Part shown: positions 7,480 to 15,740 of the stretch, piece by piece | Numbering within the stretch: the stretch's first letter is position 1 | Layout: each line of letters opens with the position of its first letter | Source of the DNA: Paracoccaceae bacterium | Lineage (GTDB): Bacteria > Pseudomonadota > Alphaproteobacteria > Rhodobacterales > Rhodobacteraceae | DNA: 32,374 bases | Assembly: GCA_023260655.1 (NCBI GenBank) | Contig: JALQUU010000031.1 | Span: forward strand, 1 to 32,374 | Direction of reading: 5' to 3' | Translations under genes and position numbers: made by a program | Notes under the pieces: generated by a model | Told to the model about the DNA's origin: nothing | The model's input: the letters and a program-made list of their open reading frames with translations, nothing else | Databases searched by the model: none

Positions 7480-8568
7480 TTACGCGGCGCGGCGGTGGGC
7501 GAGGGTAATGGCCTCGAAGTGGCGCAGGACGAGGTGACTCGACTGCGCATGTTCGGGCAGGGCACCGCGGTCCACGTCGCACAGGAGGCTGCACGCCAGT
7601 AGTTCGGGCTTGCGGCGCAGGCGGCCGATGAAAAGGCTTTCCATCTGCGTGCCCGACACTTGCAGCGCTTCGTGGGCGGGCAGGACAAGTGACTGTGGGG
7701 CCGCCGAGCGCATGGATGGCGGCAGTGCCATTCACGAGATGGCGGGCAGGAACGAGGACTTGTTCTTCGCCGAACATGTATTCCACATCGGAGCCGCCGA
7801 TTACGAGACGCTGGTCGGGCGCGACGAGCACATCTTCGCGCAGGCCGAAGTAGGGCGCGCGCAGCATCACGGGGGCGAAGCTGCCCAGAGCCGGAACGGT
7901 GCGGCGGATGGTGGCCAGAACCGGAACGAGCTTGCCGGAATCGCGCGGACCGTGTCGCCTGCCTTCACGCGACCAGCGGCAACGAAGCCTTTATCGGTCA
8001 GGATGTTGGCGGGGAGCGAGAGTGTGGGCTGGGGGCCAACAGGTTCTATTTCGTCAGAAAGCGCGATGTAGGTCGTTTCTTCGTCCATCTCGCGTTGGCG
8101 CGGATCAGAGAAGGCGGCGCGCAGGTCGGATATGAGGAGCGGCGGCGGTGCGGAGACCGGCACCAGCACAGTGCGCGGTTGGCCCACGACTTCGAGCGTG
8201 AGAAGTGCGGTGCGGGCGGGGGCATCCCATGCGTAGCTGAGGCGGATCGTTTCGCCGTGCGTTGCGTTCTCATGGCCGATGGTGGCGTGGAGGAGGCGGT
8301 CACCTTGCTGGATGACGAGAACGATGCCGCGACCGGGAATAGCACGGAGGGAGAACGAGGTTTCCCAAGCGTTCATGCGTTGGAAAGCCAGAAGAGTGAT
8401 GGCGCGATCTTCGGACGGCAGGACGGCCTCTACGAGGACCGTGCCTCGGGAGAGCATGGAGTCCGTTGCGCTGGCTTTGGCCAGAAGGCGGGAGCGACCG
8501 GAGTCACTGCCTAGGCCTGCGAGGCTGAAGCGTTGATCGTCGCGGGTGGAAATGCCGATCCAAGCCAT
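7480..8568 (-). pseudogene. Hint-domain protein, broken by two frameshifts
   Basis: Read from ATG 8568, the first frame gives ~205 good residues to AGRVKAGDTV (near 7950). Homology then continues in another frame (SGKLVPV...APYFGLREDVLVAPDQRLVIGG to LVNGTAAIHALGG) and finally returns to the first frame from about 7690 (LVLPAHEAL...) to the stop at 7480. Frame shifts therefore lie at the CGCGCG run 7942-7947 (a 2-base gain or 1-base loss) and near 7685-7700. Translation as it stands ends at 7867. The combined protein is the Roseobacter-type Hint family seen in secreted or surface proteins. The Hint block begins LPANILTDKG with no cysteine, so it may not self-cleave. The ATG lies one base after the stop of the upstream Hint gene (TGA-T-ATG), indicating translational coupling. 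Confidence 0.75.
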
Positions 8569-8569
8569 A

Positions 8570-10150
8570 TCAAGCAACCTTCTCTGCAGTCAGGACACGG
8601 GCCTCGAAGCCCTTCAAAGTGCGACGGGCGGCGGGGCTGTAGCCTTCGCCGGTATGCAGGTCTATTTCAGGGAAAAGCGTGCAAATTTCCTGCACGACCT
8701 CAGCTTCGAAACTGTCTTTGATCTGCGGGCCGGGCAGGAAGCTTTCGGTGTCCAGACCGTCGGACAGGACGACTTGGTGACGGTCGAAGAGGATATGCAC
8801 GTATTCGACCATGCCACCTTCGACGCGGCGGACGGAGCGGTCATTCACGAGGTCTTTGGCGGCGACGAGCACTTCGGCATCTCCGAAGAGCAACTCGGCC
8901 AGTGCGTCTTTGATAAGGATGCGGTGCAGCGGCGAAACCAGCACTTCGCGGTGATCGCCGAAGGTGTTCGGAGCGATGCGGATCGGGGCGTAATCCCCGA
9001 TGGCAGGCACGACGCGGCGGCCGAGCCAGCAGAGCGGTTGGGGGCCGTCGTCTTTGGTGATGACGAGATCACCGGGTTGGAGTTTCTCGACCGGGACTTC
9101 TCCGGTGGGTGTCAGGATCATGGTGCCGGCCACGAAGCAGGGCACTTGGTTGAGCGTGACGAAGGCGGTGTCGGAAAGGCCGTTTCCGCTGCCATTGGCG
9201 ATTGTGTAGGTGAAGTTTACGCTCTCGGTGTCACCATCGGAGGTGATGCCGAGGGTGCCGTCTGCGTTGAGCGTGACGGTCTGGCCTGTTGCCAGCGTAA
9301 CCGATTGGCCTGCGACAACGGCTTGGCCGTTGATGTGGGTGATGATCAGCGTCGAGTTGCCCGGGCCGGAGTCGTTGGCGAGCACATCGAGATTTGTGGT
9401 GTAATTCGTGCCTATGGTGATCGCATCATCGTTGGCGATGAGGGCGGTTTGGGTGGAGCCTCCGGCGATGAGCACGGCGGAGTCGTAGTTTGAGTCGTTC
9501 ACATCCGCGACGCCGATGCGGATCGAGTTCACCTGATTGGGAACCACGGCCATTTTCAGCGTCATGGTGACGGTGAAGCCATCCATCTCGGTGTTGAACT
9601 GATCGTTCGTGTTCGAGATGAACAGGTTCTGGCTGGTGGTGGGGCTCAGGTTGCCGGGGTCGATATCGCCGTTACCGACAGCGAGTTTCACCTGCTGGCC
9701 GTTCACCCAGACGCCGACGAAATCCTGATAGATGCCGTTGGTGTATTCAGGGAATTCTTCAGAGGCGAAAACGAACTGGAGGGTGAGGATATTGCCGGTC
9801 GGGATGAAATCGGCGGTCAGATAAGCGGCGTCGTAGGTGGAGGCCCCGGCGGCCTGGTTGAACTGGGTGAGGTTGTTCGAGCCGGATGTGTTGGTCGAGG
9901 TAGAGGTGGACTGGTTGGACTGGCCGAACGTGTTGGTGAAGTCGCGAACGTAACCTGTTGAGAGGATAACGCCGGTGTCACCGGGAACGACGCCGGGCGA
10001 AGTTGTGTCACCACCGGTGTAGATGCCGGAGGAGAGGCGGTCACCGCTATAGGAGGCGCTGACAACGGTCACGCCTGTGCCGAAGATTTCGTTGGCCATA
10101 GCCAATGCGTTTGAGTTCGAATTAATCGAAAGCGCAGATGCTGCTACCAT
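8570..10150 (-). CDS. Choice-of-anchor L / Ig-like / Hint domain surface protein
   Basis: A 526-residue multidomain protein. Residues ~10-235 form a choice-of-anchor L domain (signature FASEEFPEY near 128-136, DFVGVWVNG, and late NDSNYDSAVLIAGG). Residues ~236-335 are a VCBS/cadherin-like beta domain beginning ANDD and containing LDVLANDSG. Residues 338-~480 are a Hint (hedgehog/intein) domain starting with the potential cleavage residue Cys338 in CFVAGTMILTPTGE, with SPLHRI and the late H-x-VVLSDGL box. There is no Sec signal, so export by a type I system is likely, and the Hint domain may cleave or cross-link the N-terminal part. GAGGGG precedes ATG 10150. It is the first gene of a coupled pair with the Hint pseudogene. 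Confidence 0.85.
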   Translation of the reverse strand: MVAASALSINSNSNALAMANEIFGTGVTVVSASYSGDRLSSGIYTGGDTTSPGVVPGDTGVILSTGYVRDFTNTFGQSNQSTSTSTNTSGSNNLTQFNQAAGASTYDAAYLTADFIPTGNILTLQFVFASEEFPEYTNGIYQDFVGVWVNGQQVKLAVGNGDIDPGNLSPTTSQNLFISNTNDQFNTEMDGFTVTMTLKMAVVPNQVNSIRIGVADVNDSNYDSAVLIAGGSTQTALIANDDAITIGTNYTTNLDVLANDSGPGNSTLIITHINGQAVVAGQSVTLATGQTVTLNADGTLGITSDGDTESVNFTYTIANGSGNGLSDTAFVTLNQVPCFVAGTMILTPTGEVPVEKLQPGDLVITKDDGPQPLCWLGRRVVPAIGDYAPIRIAPNTFGDHREVLVSPLHRILIKDALAELLFGDAEVLVAAKDLVNDRSVRRVEGGMVEYVHILFDRHQVVLSDGLDTESFLPGPQIKDSFEAEVVQEICTLFPEIDLHTGEGYSPAARRTLKGFEARVLTAEKVA

Positions 10151-10303
10151 TTGCCCAGCCCCTCAAAAGGAGCCCGGGACCGGTCATGCCCAGCGATACG
10201 AAACGCGAGGGTTTACCCCCGTCGAAACCAACTCACTCTTAACCGCTCGATCGGTTCGTCGTTGCGAACCGGCTGCTCATGCCCTGCCTCGGGTCATTTA
10301 TTG

Positions 10304-10318
10304 TTAACTATTGGTTAA
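10304..10318. promoter_or_regulatory. CtrA-type site TTAA-N7-TTAA in a divergent promoter region
   Basis: The 304 bases between the anchor-L gene and dapE (10151-10454) hold an AT-rich core at about 10290-10355. Within it TTAACTATTGGTTAA is an exact TTAA-N7-TTAA, the full consensus of the alphaproteobacterial regulator CtrA. It is 154 bases upstream of the anchor-L start and 137 upstream of dapE. I found no other TTAA-N7-TTAA in the window. The rest of the spacer shows no gene. Confidence 0.45.
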
Positions 10319-10454
10319 ATAGATATTCAAACGGATTCAAATAAATACCCGCCTTAGGTGTTTATGGCGAAAGCGGAGATGCATCCTTTCGGCCACATTT
10401 GCGTGGCGGCTCTGATCGCGGTAGCCCTAGGCGAAACGCCGAATGGAGTGAGAT

Positions 10455-11612
10455 ATGCCCAAAGATTTTTCGCCTGTTGATGCGGCTGAACTGACCCGCG
10501 CCCTGATCCGCTGCCCTTCGGTGACGCCCACGGAAGGTGGTGCGCTGGTGGTGCTGGCGGAGTTGCTGGGAAAGGCGGGCTTCGAATGCACGCGGGTAGA
10601 CCGGAATGGCACGCCGAACCTCTTTGCGCGCTGGGGCTCAAAGGCGCATGCAAAGACCTTCGGGTTCAATGGGCATACGGATGTGGTTCCAGTCGGTGAT
10701 GTTGCCGCGTGGACGGCTGATCCGTTCGGTGCGGAAATCAGGGACGGGCTGATCTGGGGGCGCGGGGCGACGGATATGAAATCCGGCGTTGCGGCCTTTG
10801 CAGCGGCGGCTGTGGATTTTGTGACGAACACTCCGCCGGATGGCTCTGTTGTGCTGGCGATCACCGGAGACGAGGAGGGCGACGCGACGGATGGCACGGT
10901 GGCCCTTCTCGACTGGATGGAGGCCGAGGGCGAGAAGATGAGCCTTTGCATTGTTGGGGAGCCGACATGCCCTGCCAAGCTAGGTGACATGATGAAGATC
11001 GGGCGGCGCGGCTCGATGAATGCGCATTTCGTAGTGAAAGGCGTGCAGGGGCATTCCGCCTATCCGCATCGCGCCAAGAACCCGCTTCCGGCGATGGCGC
11101 GGTTGATGGATCGTTTGGCGAGCCATGAGTTGGACAAAGGGACTGATCATTTCGATGCCTCGACGCTGGCGGTGGTGACGATCGACACGGGCAATCCGGC
11201 GTCGAACGTGATCCCTGCGCAGTGCAAGGGCACGGTGAATATCCGCTTCAATGATCTACATTTGGGCGCTTCGCTCACGGCGTGGCTGGAGGCCGAGGCT
11301 TCCAAGGTGGCCAAGAAATTCGACGTGCAGGTCGAAATGAAGGTCAAGATCTCCGGCGAGAGTTTCCTGACGCCGCCCGGCGCGCTTTCGGAACTGGTGT
11401 CTAAGGCGGTTGAAGCGGAAACCGGGATGGTGCCAGTGATGTCGACTACGGGCGGCACCTCGGATGCGCGGTTCGTGAAGTCGCATTGCCCGGTGGTGGA
11501 GTTCGGCCTTGTGGGCAACTTCATGCATCAGGTCGATGAGCGCGTGCCCGTTGAGGAGGTGCATGCGCTGAAGGCGATCTATGGCCGGATGTTGCGTGAC
11601 TATTTCGCCTGA
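10455..11612 (+). CDS. dapE: Succinyl-diaminopimelate desuccinylase DapE
   Basis: An M20 di-zinc peptidase-fold enzyme of 385 residues that hydrolyses N-succinyl-LL-2,6-diaminopimelate to LL-diaminopimelate and succinate in the lysine/peptidoglycan pathway. The metal and catalytic residues are visible in order: [10 protein letters not shown] (first His and Asp), [10 protein letters not shown] (bridging Asp), [11 protein letters not shown] (general-base Glu and ligand Glu), VGEPT, the dimer-domain QGHSAYPH, and the C-terminal His in [18 protein letters not shown] near the end is typical of DapE. GGAG lies six bases before ATG 10455. It pairs functionally with the dapD start at the window edge. 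Confidence 0.96.
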   Translation: MPKDFSPVDAAELTRALIRCPSVTPTEGGALVVLAELLGKAGFECTRVDRNGTPNLFARWGSKAHAKTFGFNGHTDVVPVGDVAAWTADPFGAEIRDGLIWGRGATDMKSGVAAFAAAAVDFVTNTPPDGSVVLAITGDEEGDATDGTVALLDWMEAEGEKMSLCIVGEPTCPAKLGDMMKIGRRGSMNAHFVVKGVQGHSAYPHRAKNPLPAMARLMDRLASHELDKGTDHFDASTLAVVTIDTGNPASNVIPAQCKGTVNIRFNDLHLGASLTAWLEAEASKVAKKFDVQVEMKVKISGESFLTPPGALSELVSKAVEAETGMVPVMSTTGGTSDARFVKSHCPVVEFGLVGNFMHQVDERVPVEEVHALKAIYGRMLRDYFA

Positions 11613-12219
11613 TCCGCGCTGGCGCCCGCGCCTTGTGATCATGGTGAAGCTGCCCCGGCCGGGGCGGGTGAAGACCCGTTTGGCGAGGGGAATAGGCTCT
11701 GTTGCGGCGGCATGGTGGATGCGGCGGGAAATCCGGCGGCTCCGGCGGCTCTTGGATGGGCGCTGGGAAACGGTGCTGGCCATTGCGCCGGACGGGGCGT
11801 TGCAGGCGCGGGAGTGGCCTTTTGGGTTCAAGCGCATCCCGCAAGGTAGCGGTGATCTTGGCGCGCGGATGGGGCGGGTGCTGCGGCAGATGCCGCCTGG
11901 CCCTGTGTGCATCATCGGGGGCGATATTCCGGGGATCACACGGGCGCATATTGCGCGCGCCTTTCAAGCGTTGGGGCGCGCGGATATGGCTTATGGGCCG
12001 ACGTTGGATGGCGGCTATTGGCTGGTGGGCCATCGCCGGAGCGGGCGGATTCCGGCAGGGCTATTCGAGCATGTGCGCTGGTCGAGCGAGACGGCTTTGG
12101 CGGATAGCATCGCGTCCACGCCCGATCAGCGGATCGGGTTGATCGACGTGCTGCAGGATGTAGACGATGCCGCCGATCTTCAGGCGGTGAGCGCCCGCAT
12201 CGCGCCGCGCGAGCGCTGA
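11581..12219 (+). CDS. DUF2064 / TIGR04282-type nucleotidyl-sugar-transferase-like protein
   Basis: A ~212-residue protein of the DUF2064 family, a GT-A-like fold related to nucleotidyltransferases and labelled 'arsenosugar biosynthesis glycosyltransferase' by TIGR04282. The signature [15 protein letters not shown], the acidic metal motif GGDIPGI, and the DGGYWLVG loop are all present. ATG 11581 has GAAGG six bases upstream and would overlap dapE by 32 bases. GTG 11596 (overlap 17) and ATG 11641 are alternatives, and homologues I recall start close to the RLVIMVK strand. The coupling to dapE suggests co-expression without saying what it does. Its last 40 bases overlap the convergent MFS gene. 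Confidence 0.8.
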   Translation: MAGCCVTISPDPRWRPRLVIMVKLPRPGRVKTRLARGIGSVAAAWWMRREIRRLRRLLDGRWETVLAIAPDGALQAREWPFGFKRIPQGSGDLGARMGRVLRQMPPGPVCIIGGDIPGITRAHIARAFQALGRADMAYGPTLDGGYWLVGHRRSGRIPAGLFEHVRWSSETALADSIASTPDQRIGLIDVLQDVDDAADLQAVSARIAPRER

Positions 12220-13394
12220 ATGAGCAGGACCACGATACCGAGGTTCAGGATGTTCCAGCCGATGCCGTTGATGAAGGCGAGGAAGTAGCTGCCGCTCTGG
12301 TCGTAAATCCAGCCGGACATCCAGCCGCCCAAGGCCATGCCAAGGATGGTGGCCATCATAACGAAGCCGACACGCGCGCCTGCTTCCCGCGCGGGAAGGT
12401 ATTCCCGCACGATGACAGCGTAGCTCGGCACGATGCCGCCTTGGCTGAGGCCGAACACGGCGGAGACGACATAGAGCGGAACTAGGCCATCGAAGGGCAG
12501 GTATAGGATCAGCCCGATGGTTTGCAGGGTGGAACCGATCAGCAGCGTGGCGACGCCACCGATCCGGTCCGAGAGGAGACCGGAGACCAGGCGGGAGATA
12601 ACGCCACCGAGGAGCATCAGCGAGAGCATTTCCGCACCAACGGCAGGGCCATAGCCCAAGTCGGCGCAATAGGCGACGATATGGACCTGAGGCATCGACA
12701 TCGCCATGCAGCAGGCGATGCCTGCGAGGCCGAGAAGACATGTGAGCTGGCGGGGCGTGAAGCCGGAGGCGCGTACACGGGCGGAATTGACAGCATCGGA
12801 ATGGGCTTGCGCGGCGAGCGGCACGCGGCGGCGCAGGAAGAGCGAGAGCGGCAGGACGGCGGCGAGGACGATAATCGCGAGCGTGATATAGGCTTGGCGC
12901 CAGTCGCCCGCAGCGATCATCGGTTTCAGAACCATGGGCCAGATCGTGCCCGACAGGTAATTGCCGCAGGCGGCAATGGCCACGGCGACGCCACGGCGCT
13001 TGAGGAACCATTGCGAGATGTCGGCAATGAGCGGGCCGAAGCAGGCTGCAGTGCCGAGACCTGCGAGGAACTGCATTAGGGCAACGATAGTGATGTTCGG
13101 TGCGTAGGCCGAGCCGACGAAGCCGATGGCGGTGCTGATGGCCGCGCCCCAGAGTGCGACGGTGATACCGAAGCGATCAACCAAGCGCCCGATCAGGAAG
13201 TTACCCAAGGCAAAGCCGATCATGGTGGCGGTATAGGGCAGCGAGGCGGAGCCGCGATCGACGCCGAAATCGCTCTGCATGGCGGGCATCATCACGATAA
13301 TCGCCCACATCCCGATATTGCCGATGCAGGCAATCAGGAGTGAGAGCGCGAGGCGCCCCCATGAGTATCGGCTGTCGAGAACCTGTTCATCCAT
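12180..13394 (-). CDS. MFS transporter (monocarboxylate/oxalate-formate antiporter-like)
   Basis: A 404-residue major facilitator with about twelve hydrophobic segments and a central cytoplasmic loop near 195-215. The MFS loop signature between helices 2 and 3 reads GRLVDRFG, repeated as SGLLSDRIGG in the second half, and helix 4 has a glycine-rich GLGTAACFGPL. The lack of long loops and this overall pattern fit the MCT/YhjX-like group exporting or importing small organic anions; the substrate is unknown. ATG 13394 has only a weak ribosome site. It is convergent with, and overlaps by 40 bases, the DUF2064 gene. Confidence 0.88.
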   Translation of the reverse strand: MDEQVLDSRYSWGRLALSLLIACIGNIGMWAIIVMMPAMQSDFGVDRGSASLPYTATMIGFALGNFLIGRLVDRFGITVALWGAAISTAIGFVGSAYAPNITIVALMQFLAGLGTAACFGPLIADISQWFLKRRGVAVAIAACGNYLSGTIWPMVLKPMIAAGDWRQAYITLAIIVLAAVLPLSLFLRRRVPLAAQAHSDAVNSARVRASGFTPRQLTCLLGLAGIACCMAMSMPQVHIVAYCADLGYGPAVGAEMLSLMLLGGVISRLVSGLLSDRIGGVATLLIGSTLQTIGLILYLPFDGLVPLYVVSAVFGLSQGGIVPSYAVIVREYLPAREAGARVGFVMMATILGMALGGWMSGWIYDQSGSYFLAFINGIGWNILNLGIVVLLIQRSRGAMRALTA

Positions 13395-13467
13395 GGCTGC
13401 ACGCTATCGGCGGAGATCTGGATTGGATAGTGCCATTCGCACCTTGCGATGAGGCCAGTGAAAACAA

Positions 13468-13494
13468 AAAAGGCCGCTCGATGAGCAGCCTTTT
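13468..13494 (-). terminator. Terminator of the polysaccharide-export gene
   Basis: An AAAAGGC...GCCTTTT stem with inner GCTC/GAGC pairing and a short loop, followed on the minus strand by a U-rich tract, 15 bases past the stop of the export gene. Confidence 0.8.
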
Positions 13495-13509
13495 CAGGGT
13501 CGTGTAAGA

Positions 13510-14868
13510 TTAGTTCGTTGCTGCAGCGATCGAAGTGGTGATCAGCGTCGGGATGATCTGCTGGATCGTGCGGTTCCACTTGGTGATCGGCTGCTCTTCG
13601 ACGAAGACGATGTCGTTCGGGCGCATCTGGAACTTGGTCGCGAGGATCAAGTTGGCCGGGTTCTTTGCGTTCAGGTGCCATGCCGTCACCTTACCGCCAT
13701 CGCGCGGATCGGGCGAGTCGCGGAGGACGTAGATCTGGCTCGGGTTTGCCTTTTCAACGCTATAGCCGGAGCCGCCGAGAAGCGTGTCCGTGAGGCTGGC
13801 TTGGCGACCGAAGGGCAGAGCGATACGGCCGGGTTTCAGGACTTCGCCGGTGATATAGACAAAGTCGCGGTCAACGGAGTCGAGTTCAAGCTGAGCGCTG
13901 AAGTTCGAACGCTGTTCCGAGAGCTCGGCACGGCGCAGGCTGACAGCGGTTTGCAGTTCGTTCAGGGCCTGTTGGCGGGACGCATTGCGGATGGTCGTCA
14001 GGGTGATCTGCTCTTGGAAATAGGATTGCGCCTGATCGAGATCGTAGGAGGTATCCACGAAGATGCTGTCGCCGCCGATGAGGAGGGTGCGCTGGAGATC
14101 CGGGCGCTCCAGATAGGTGCTGAGCGGGATCTGGTAAAGCTGCCCATCGCGGTAGATGCGGATGGTGGCGAAATCGAGGTCTTTCGTGGCAACGCCGCCT
14201 GCGGCTGCGAGAGCTTCGTCAAGGCGGAGCGGCGTCAGGGTGACGGGGGCCACGGCGGGTTTTGCAACTGCGCCACCGATGGCAACGCGTGCGGAGTTGA
14301 ATTCGGCGATCTCGATGGAGAAGGACGGGTCAATGCCGTTCTCGACCAAGGTCTGGAAGACGCGGGCTTCGGCTTCTTCCAACGTCTGGCCGCCAAGAAT
14401 GACGCGGCCCACTTCGGGGATCGCAATCGCGCCGTCATCTTGCACGGTATAGCCTTGGCGGCGGTTTTGCGCGGCGAGGAGGCCTGTGAGTTCTTCAACC
14501 GTTGAGCCACGGCTGCGTGTGGCGATTAGGACCACATCGCCCGTGCCGATCCGGTAAGGGCCGGGATCGGCGGCGGGGGGAACGGAAAGCGCGATGGATT
14601 CGGGGTTGGGGCGTGTATCGAGCGTGGGCTCGGGCAATGCACCAGCCCCGCGCAAGCTGCCGCCTCCGCCTGCACTGGCGAAGAAAACGGAGGGCAGTGT
14701 TTTGGGGGCGTAGGATTGGGTGTTTGCGGCGGCGACGGTATCGGCGGTGATGGAAATCACCCGCACGTTCGCATCGGATTCGGACACTTTCGGCGCGATG
14801 TAAACGGCTCCGCATCCGGACAATGCGGTAACGGCAAGCACCGTGAGAGTGCGAAGGGGACGGATCAT
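13510..14868 (-). CDS. Wza/OPX-type polysaccharide export outer-membrane lipoprotein
   Basis: A 452-residue protein with a lipoprotein signal: MIRPLRTLTVLAVTALSGC, lipid-acceptor Cys19. A Poly_export domain starts at PYRIGTGDVV (~103-200), followed by two SLBB-like beta-grasp domains (one around the FNSARVAIGGAV segment, one around VYITGEVLKPGRIALPFG) and a C-terminal ITKWNRTIQQIIP amphipathic helix that would span the outer membrane, as in Wza. The frame is open back to 14988, but ATG 14868 is the start that yields the signal. No capsule synthesis, Wzc kinase or Wzx/Wzy gene is nearby, so it is an orphan exporter here. A small exported peptide gene lies just upstream on the same strand. Confidence 0.88.
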   Translation of the reverse strand: MIRPLRTLTVLAVTALSGCGAVYIAPKVSESDANVRVISITADTVAAANTQSYAPKTLPSVFFASAGGGGSLRGAGALPEPTLDTRPNPESIALSVPPAADPGPYRIGTGDVVLIATRSRGSTVEELTGLLAAQNRRQGYTVQDDGAIAIPEVGRVILGGQTLEEAEARVFQTLVENGIDPSFSIEIAEFNSARVAIGGAVAKPAVAPVTLTPLRLDEALAAAGGVATKDLDFATIRIYRDGQLYQIPLSTYLERPDLQRTLLIGGDSIFVDTSYDLDQAQSYFQEQITLTTIRNASRQQALNELQTAVSLRRAELSEQRSNFSAQLELDSVDRDFVYITGEVLKPGRIALPFGRQASLTDTLLGGSGYSVEKANPSQIYVLRDSPDPRDGGKVTAWHLNAKNPANLILATKFQMRPNDIVFVEEQPITKWNRTIQQIIPTLITTSIAAATN

Positions 14869-14991
14869 TTTTCCGCGTGTACTTAAATTTATTACTTTGC
14901 CCTTGTCCCTTAGGAAGCTCTTGGGATCAAGCGTTTGATAGCGGAAGCGGGCAAAAAAGCGGGCTCTGAGACTTTGGTGGCGCGGCAATAA

Positions 14992-15019
14992 AAAAGGGCG
15001 GGCTATGGCCCGCCCTTTT
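14992..15019 (-). terminator. Strong terminator after the 77-residue peptide gene
   Basis: A perfect 12-bp stem AAAAGGGCGGGC / GCCCGCCCTTTT with loop TATG, followed by a U-run on the minus strand. It separates the small gene from the export gene, so the latter probably has its own promoter in 14869-14990. Confidence 0.9.
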
Positions 15020-15036
15020 GTATTTGTCAGCCTAAC

Positions 15037-15270
15037 TCAGGTGCCCGAGTTGTCGTTGACGACCGCGCTCACAATAACGGTAGTGATTACCAGCACTGGG
15101 ATGAGTGTCGCGGCGGTGATAGCGCCGCCAGCTCCAAACAAAGCAAGCGAGGCTTGCGTCGAGGTGACGGGCTTGATTTCTTCAGCCGAAGCTGCGGTGG
15201 CGCCGAGCGCTGCGACGGGCGCGAGGGCTGCAATACGCTTTATGGTTAAACTCTTTAAAATAGCATGCAT
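15037..15270 (-). CDS. Small exported single-membrane-span peptide, unknown function
   Basis: A 77-residue protein: basic N-terminus (MHAILKSLTIKR), a hydrophobic core and a plausible signal-peptidase site after TAASA (residue ~29). The short mature chain has a glycine/alanine turn followed by a hydrophobic segment ~52-70 (ending VIVSAVV) and a polar tail NDNSGT. It may be a membrane peptide or periplasmic anchor. I do not recognise the family. ATG 15270 has no good ribosome site, but a 12-bp terminator follows the stop and a palindrome precedes the start, which support a real gene. It sits upstream of an outer-membrane polysaccharide exporter, which may or may not be related. Confidence 0.55.
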   Translation of the reverse strand: MHAILKSLTIKRIAALAPVAALGATAASAEEIKPVTSTQASLALFGAGGAITAATLIPVLVITTVIVSAVVNDNSGT

Positions 15271-15277
15271 GCAAGTT

Positions 15278-15290
15278 TAGGTTTAACCTA
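15278..15290. promoter_or_regulatory. Palindrome TAGGTT-T-AACCTA upstream of the 77-residue peptide gene
   Basis: A perfect 6-1-6 inverted repeat lies eight bases before the start codon at 15270, where an operator could block initiation. Confidence 0.3.
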
Positions 15291-15365
15291 ATGGGGCCCT
15301 ACACTCAATCTTTTTGGAGCGATAATCCAAAAGTGTGTGAATTAGGCCCCGAATGGGTTTGCTGG

Positions 15366-15665
15366 TTAGATTCGTCTCTTCCCGGGAACGCGCGACGTGA
15401 ATTCAGGTGGGCGTTTCACGACCCAGCGGATGAACTTTTCGAGTCGTGGATGGGATTTAAGGGCATCTATATTGGAGAAGTTGCGGGCCAGTTCGGCTTC
15501 CGTAAGCGACGCGTGGATTTCCTTGTGGCAAATATGGTGCAATCGCACGGTCGGGCCGCCTTTACCGCCCTTCAATTTGGGCACCAGATGATGCAGAGAA
15601 GAGGGAGCACCCGGCGGGATCGGGCGATCGCAGAGCGGGCAGATCGGGGGATCCTCTTCTGTCAT
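15366..15665 (-). CDS. Small HNH-endonuclease-domain protein
   Basis: A 99-residue protein with an HNH fold: zinc knuckle CPLCDRPIP and a second-half CHKEIH, around the core SLHHLVPKLKGGK-x4-VRLHHICHKEIH. This order fits small bacterial HNH nucleases of the McrA-like type found outside restriction systems. ATG 15665 is chosen (AAGG seven bases upstream) although the frame is open to 15842, where it overlaps the divergent MscS gene. There is no methyltransferase or partner beside it, so it is probably a stand-alone housekeeping HNH of unknown target rather than a defence gene. Confidence 0.8.
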   Translation of the reverse strand: MTEEDPPICPLCDRPIPPGAPSSLHHLVPKLKGGKGGPTVRLHHICHKEIHASLTEAELARNFSNIDALKSHPRLEKFIRWVVKRPPEFTSRVPGKRRI

Positions 15666-15740
15666 TTTAAAGCCTTTTCGCACCGGTGGCGGGAAGGAAG
15701 TGGCTCGTCTGATGGGCGATTGAAAGGGTAGGAGCGTTTG

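Noticed and set aside
15246-15258. A second CtrA site from two TTAA boxes
   Set aside because: The spacing is five bases, not seven.
15366-15665. HNH protein as part of a defence or restriction system
   Set aside because: There is no methyltransferase, specificity or other defence gene next to it.
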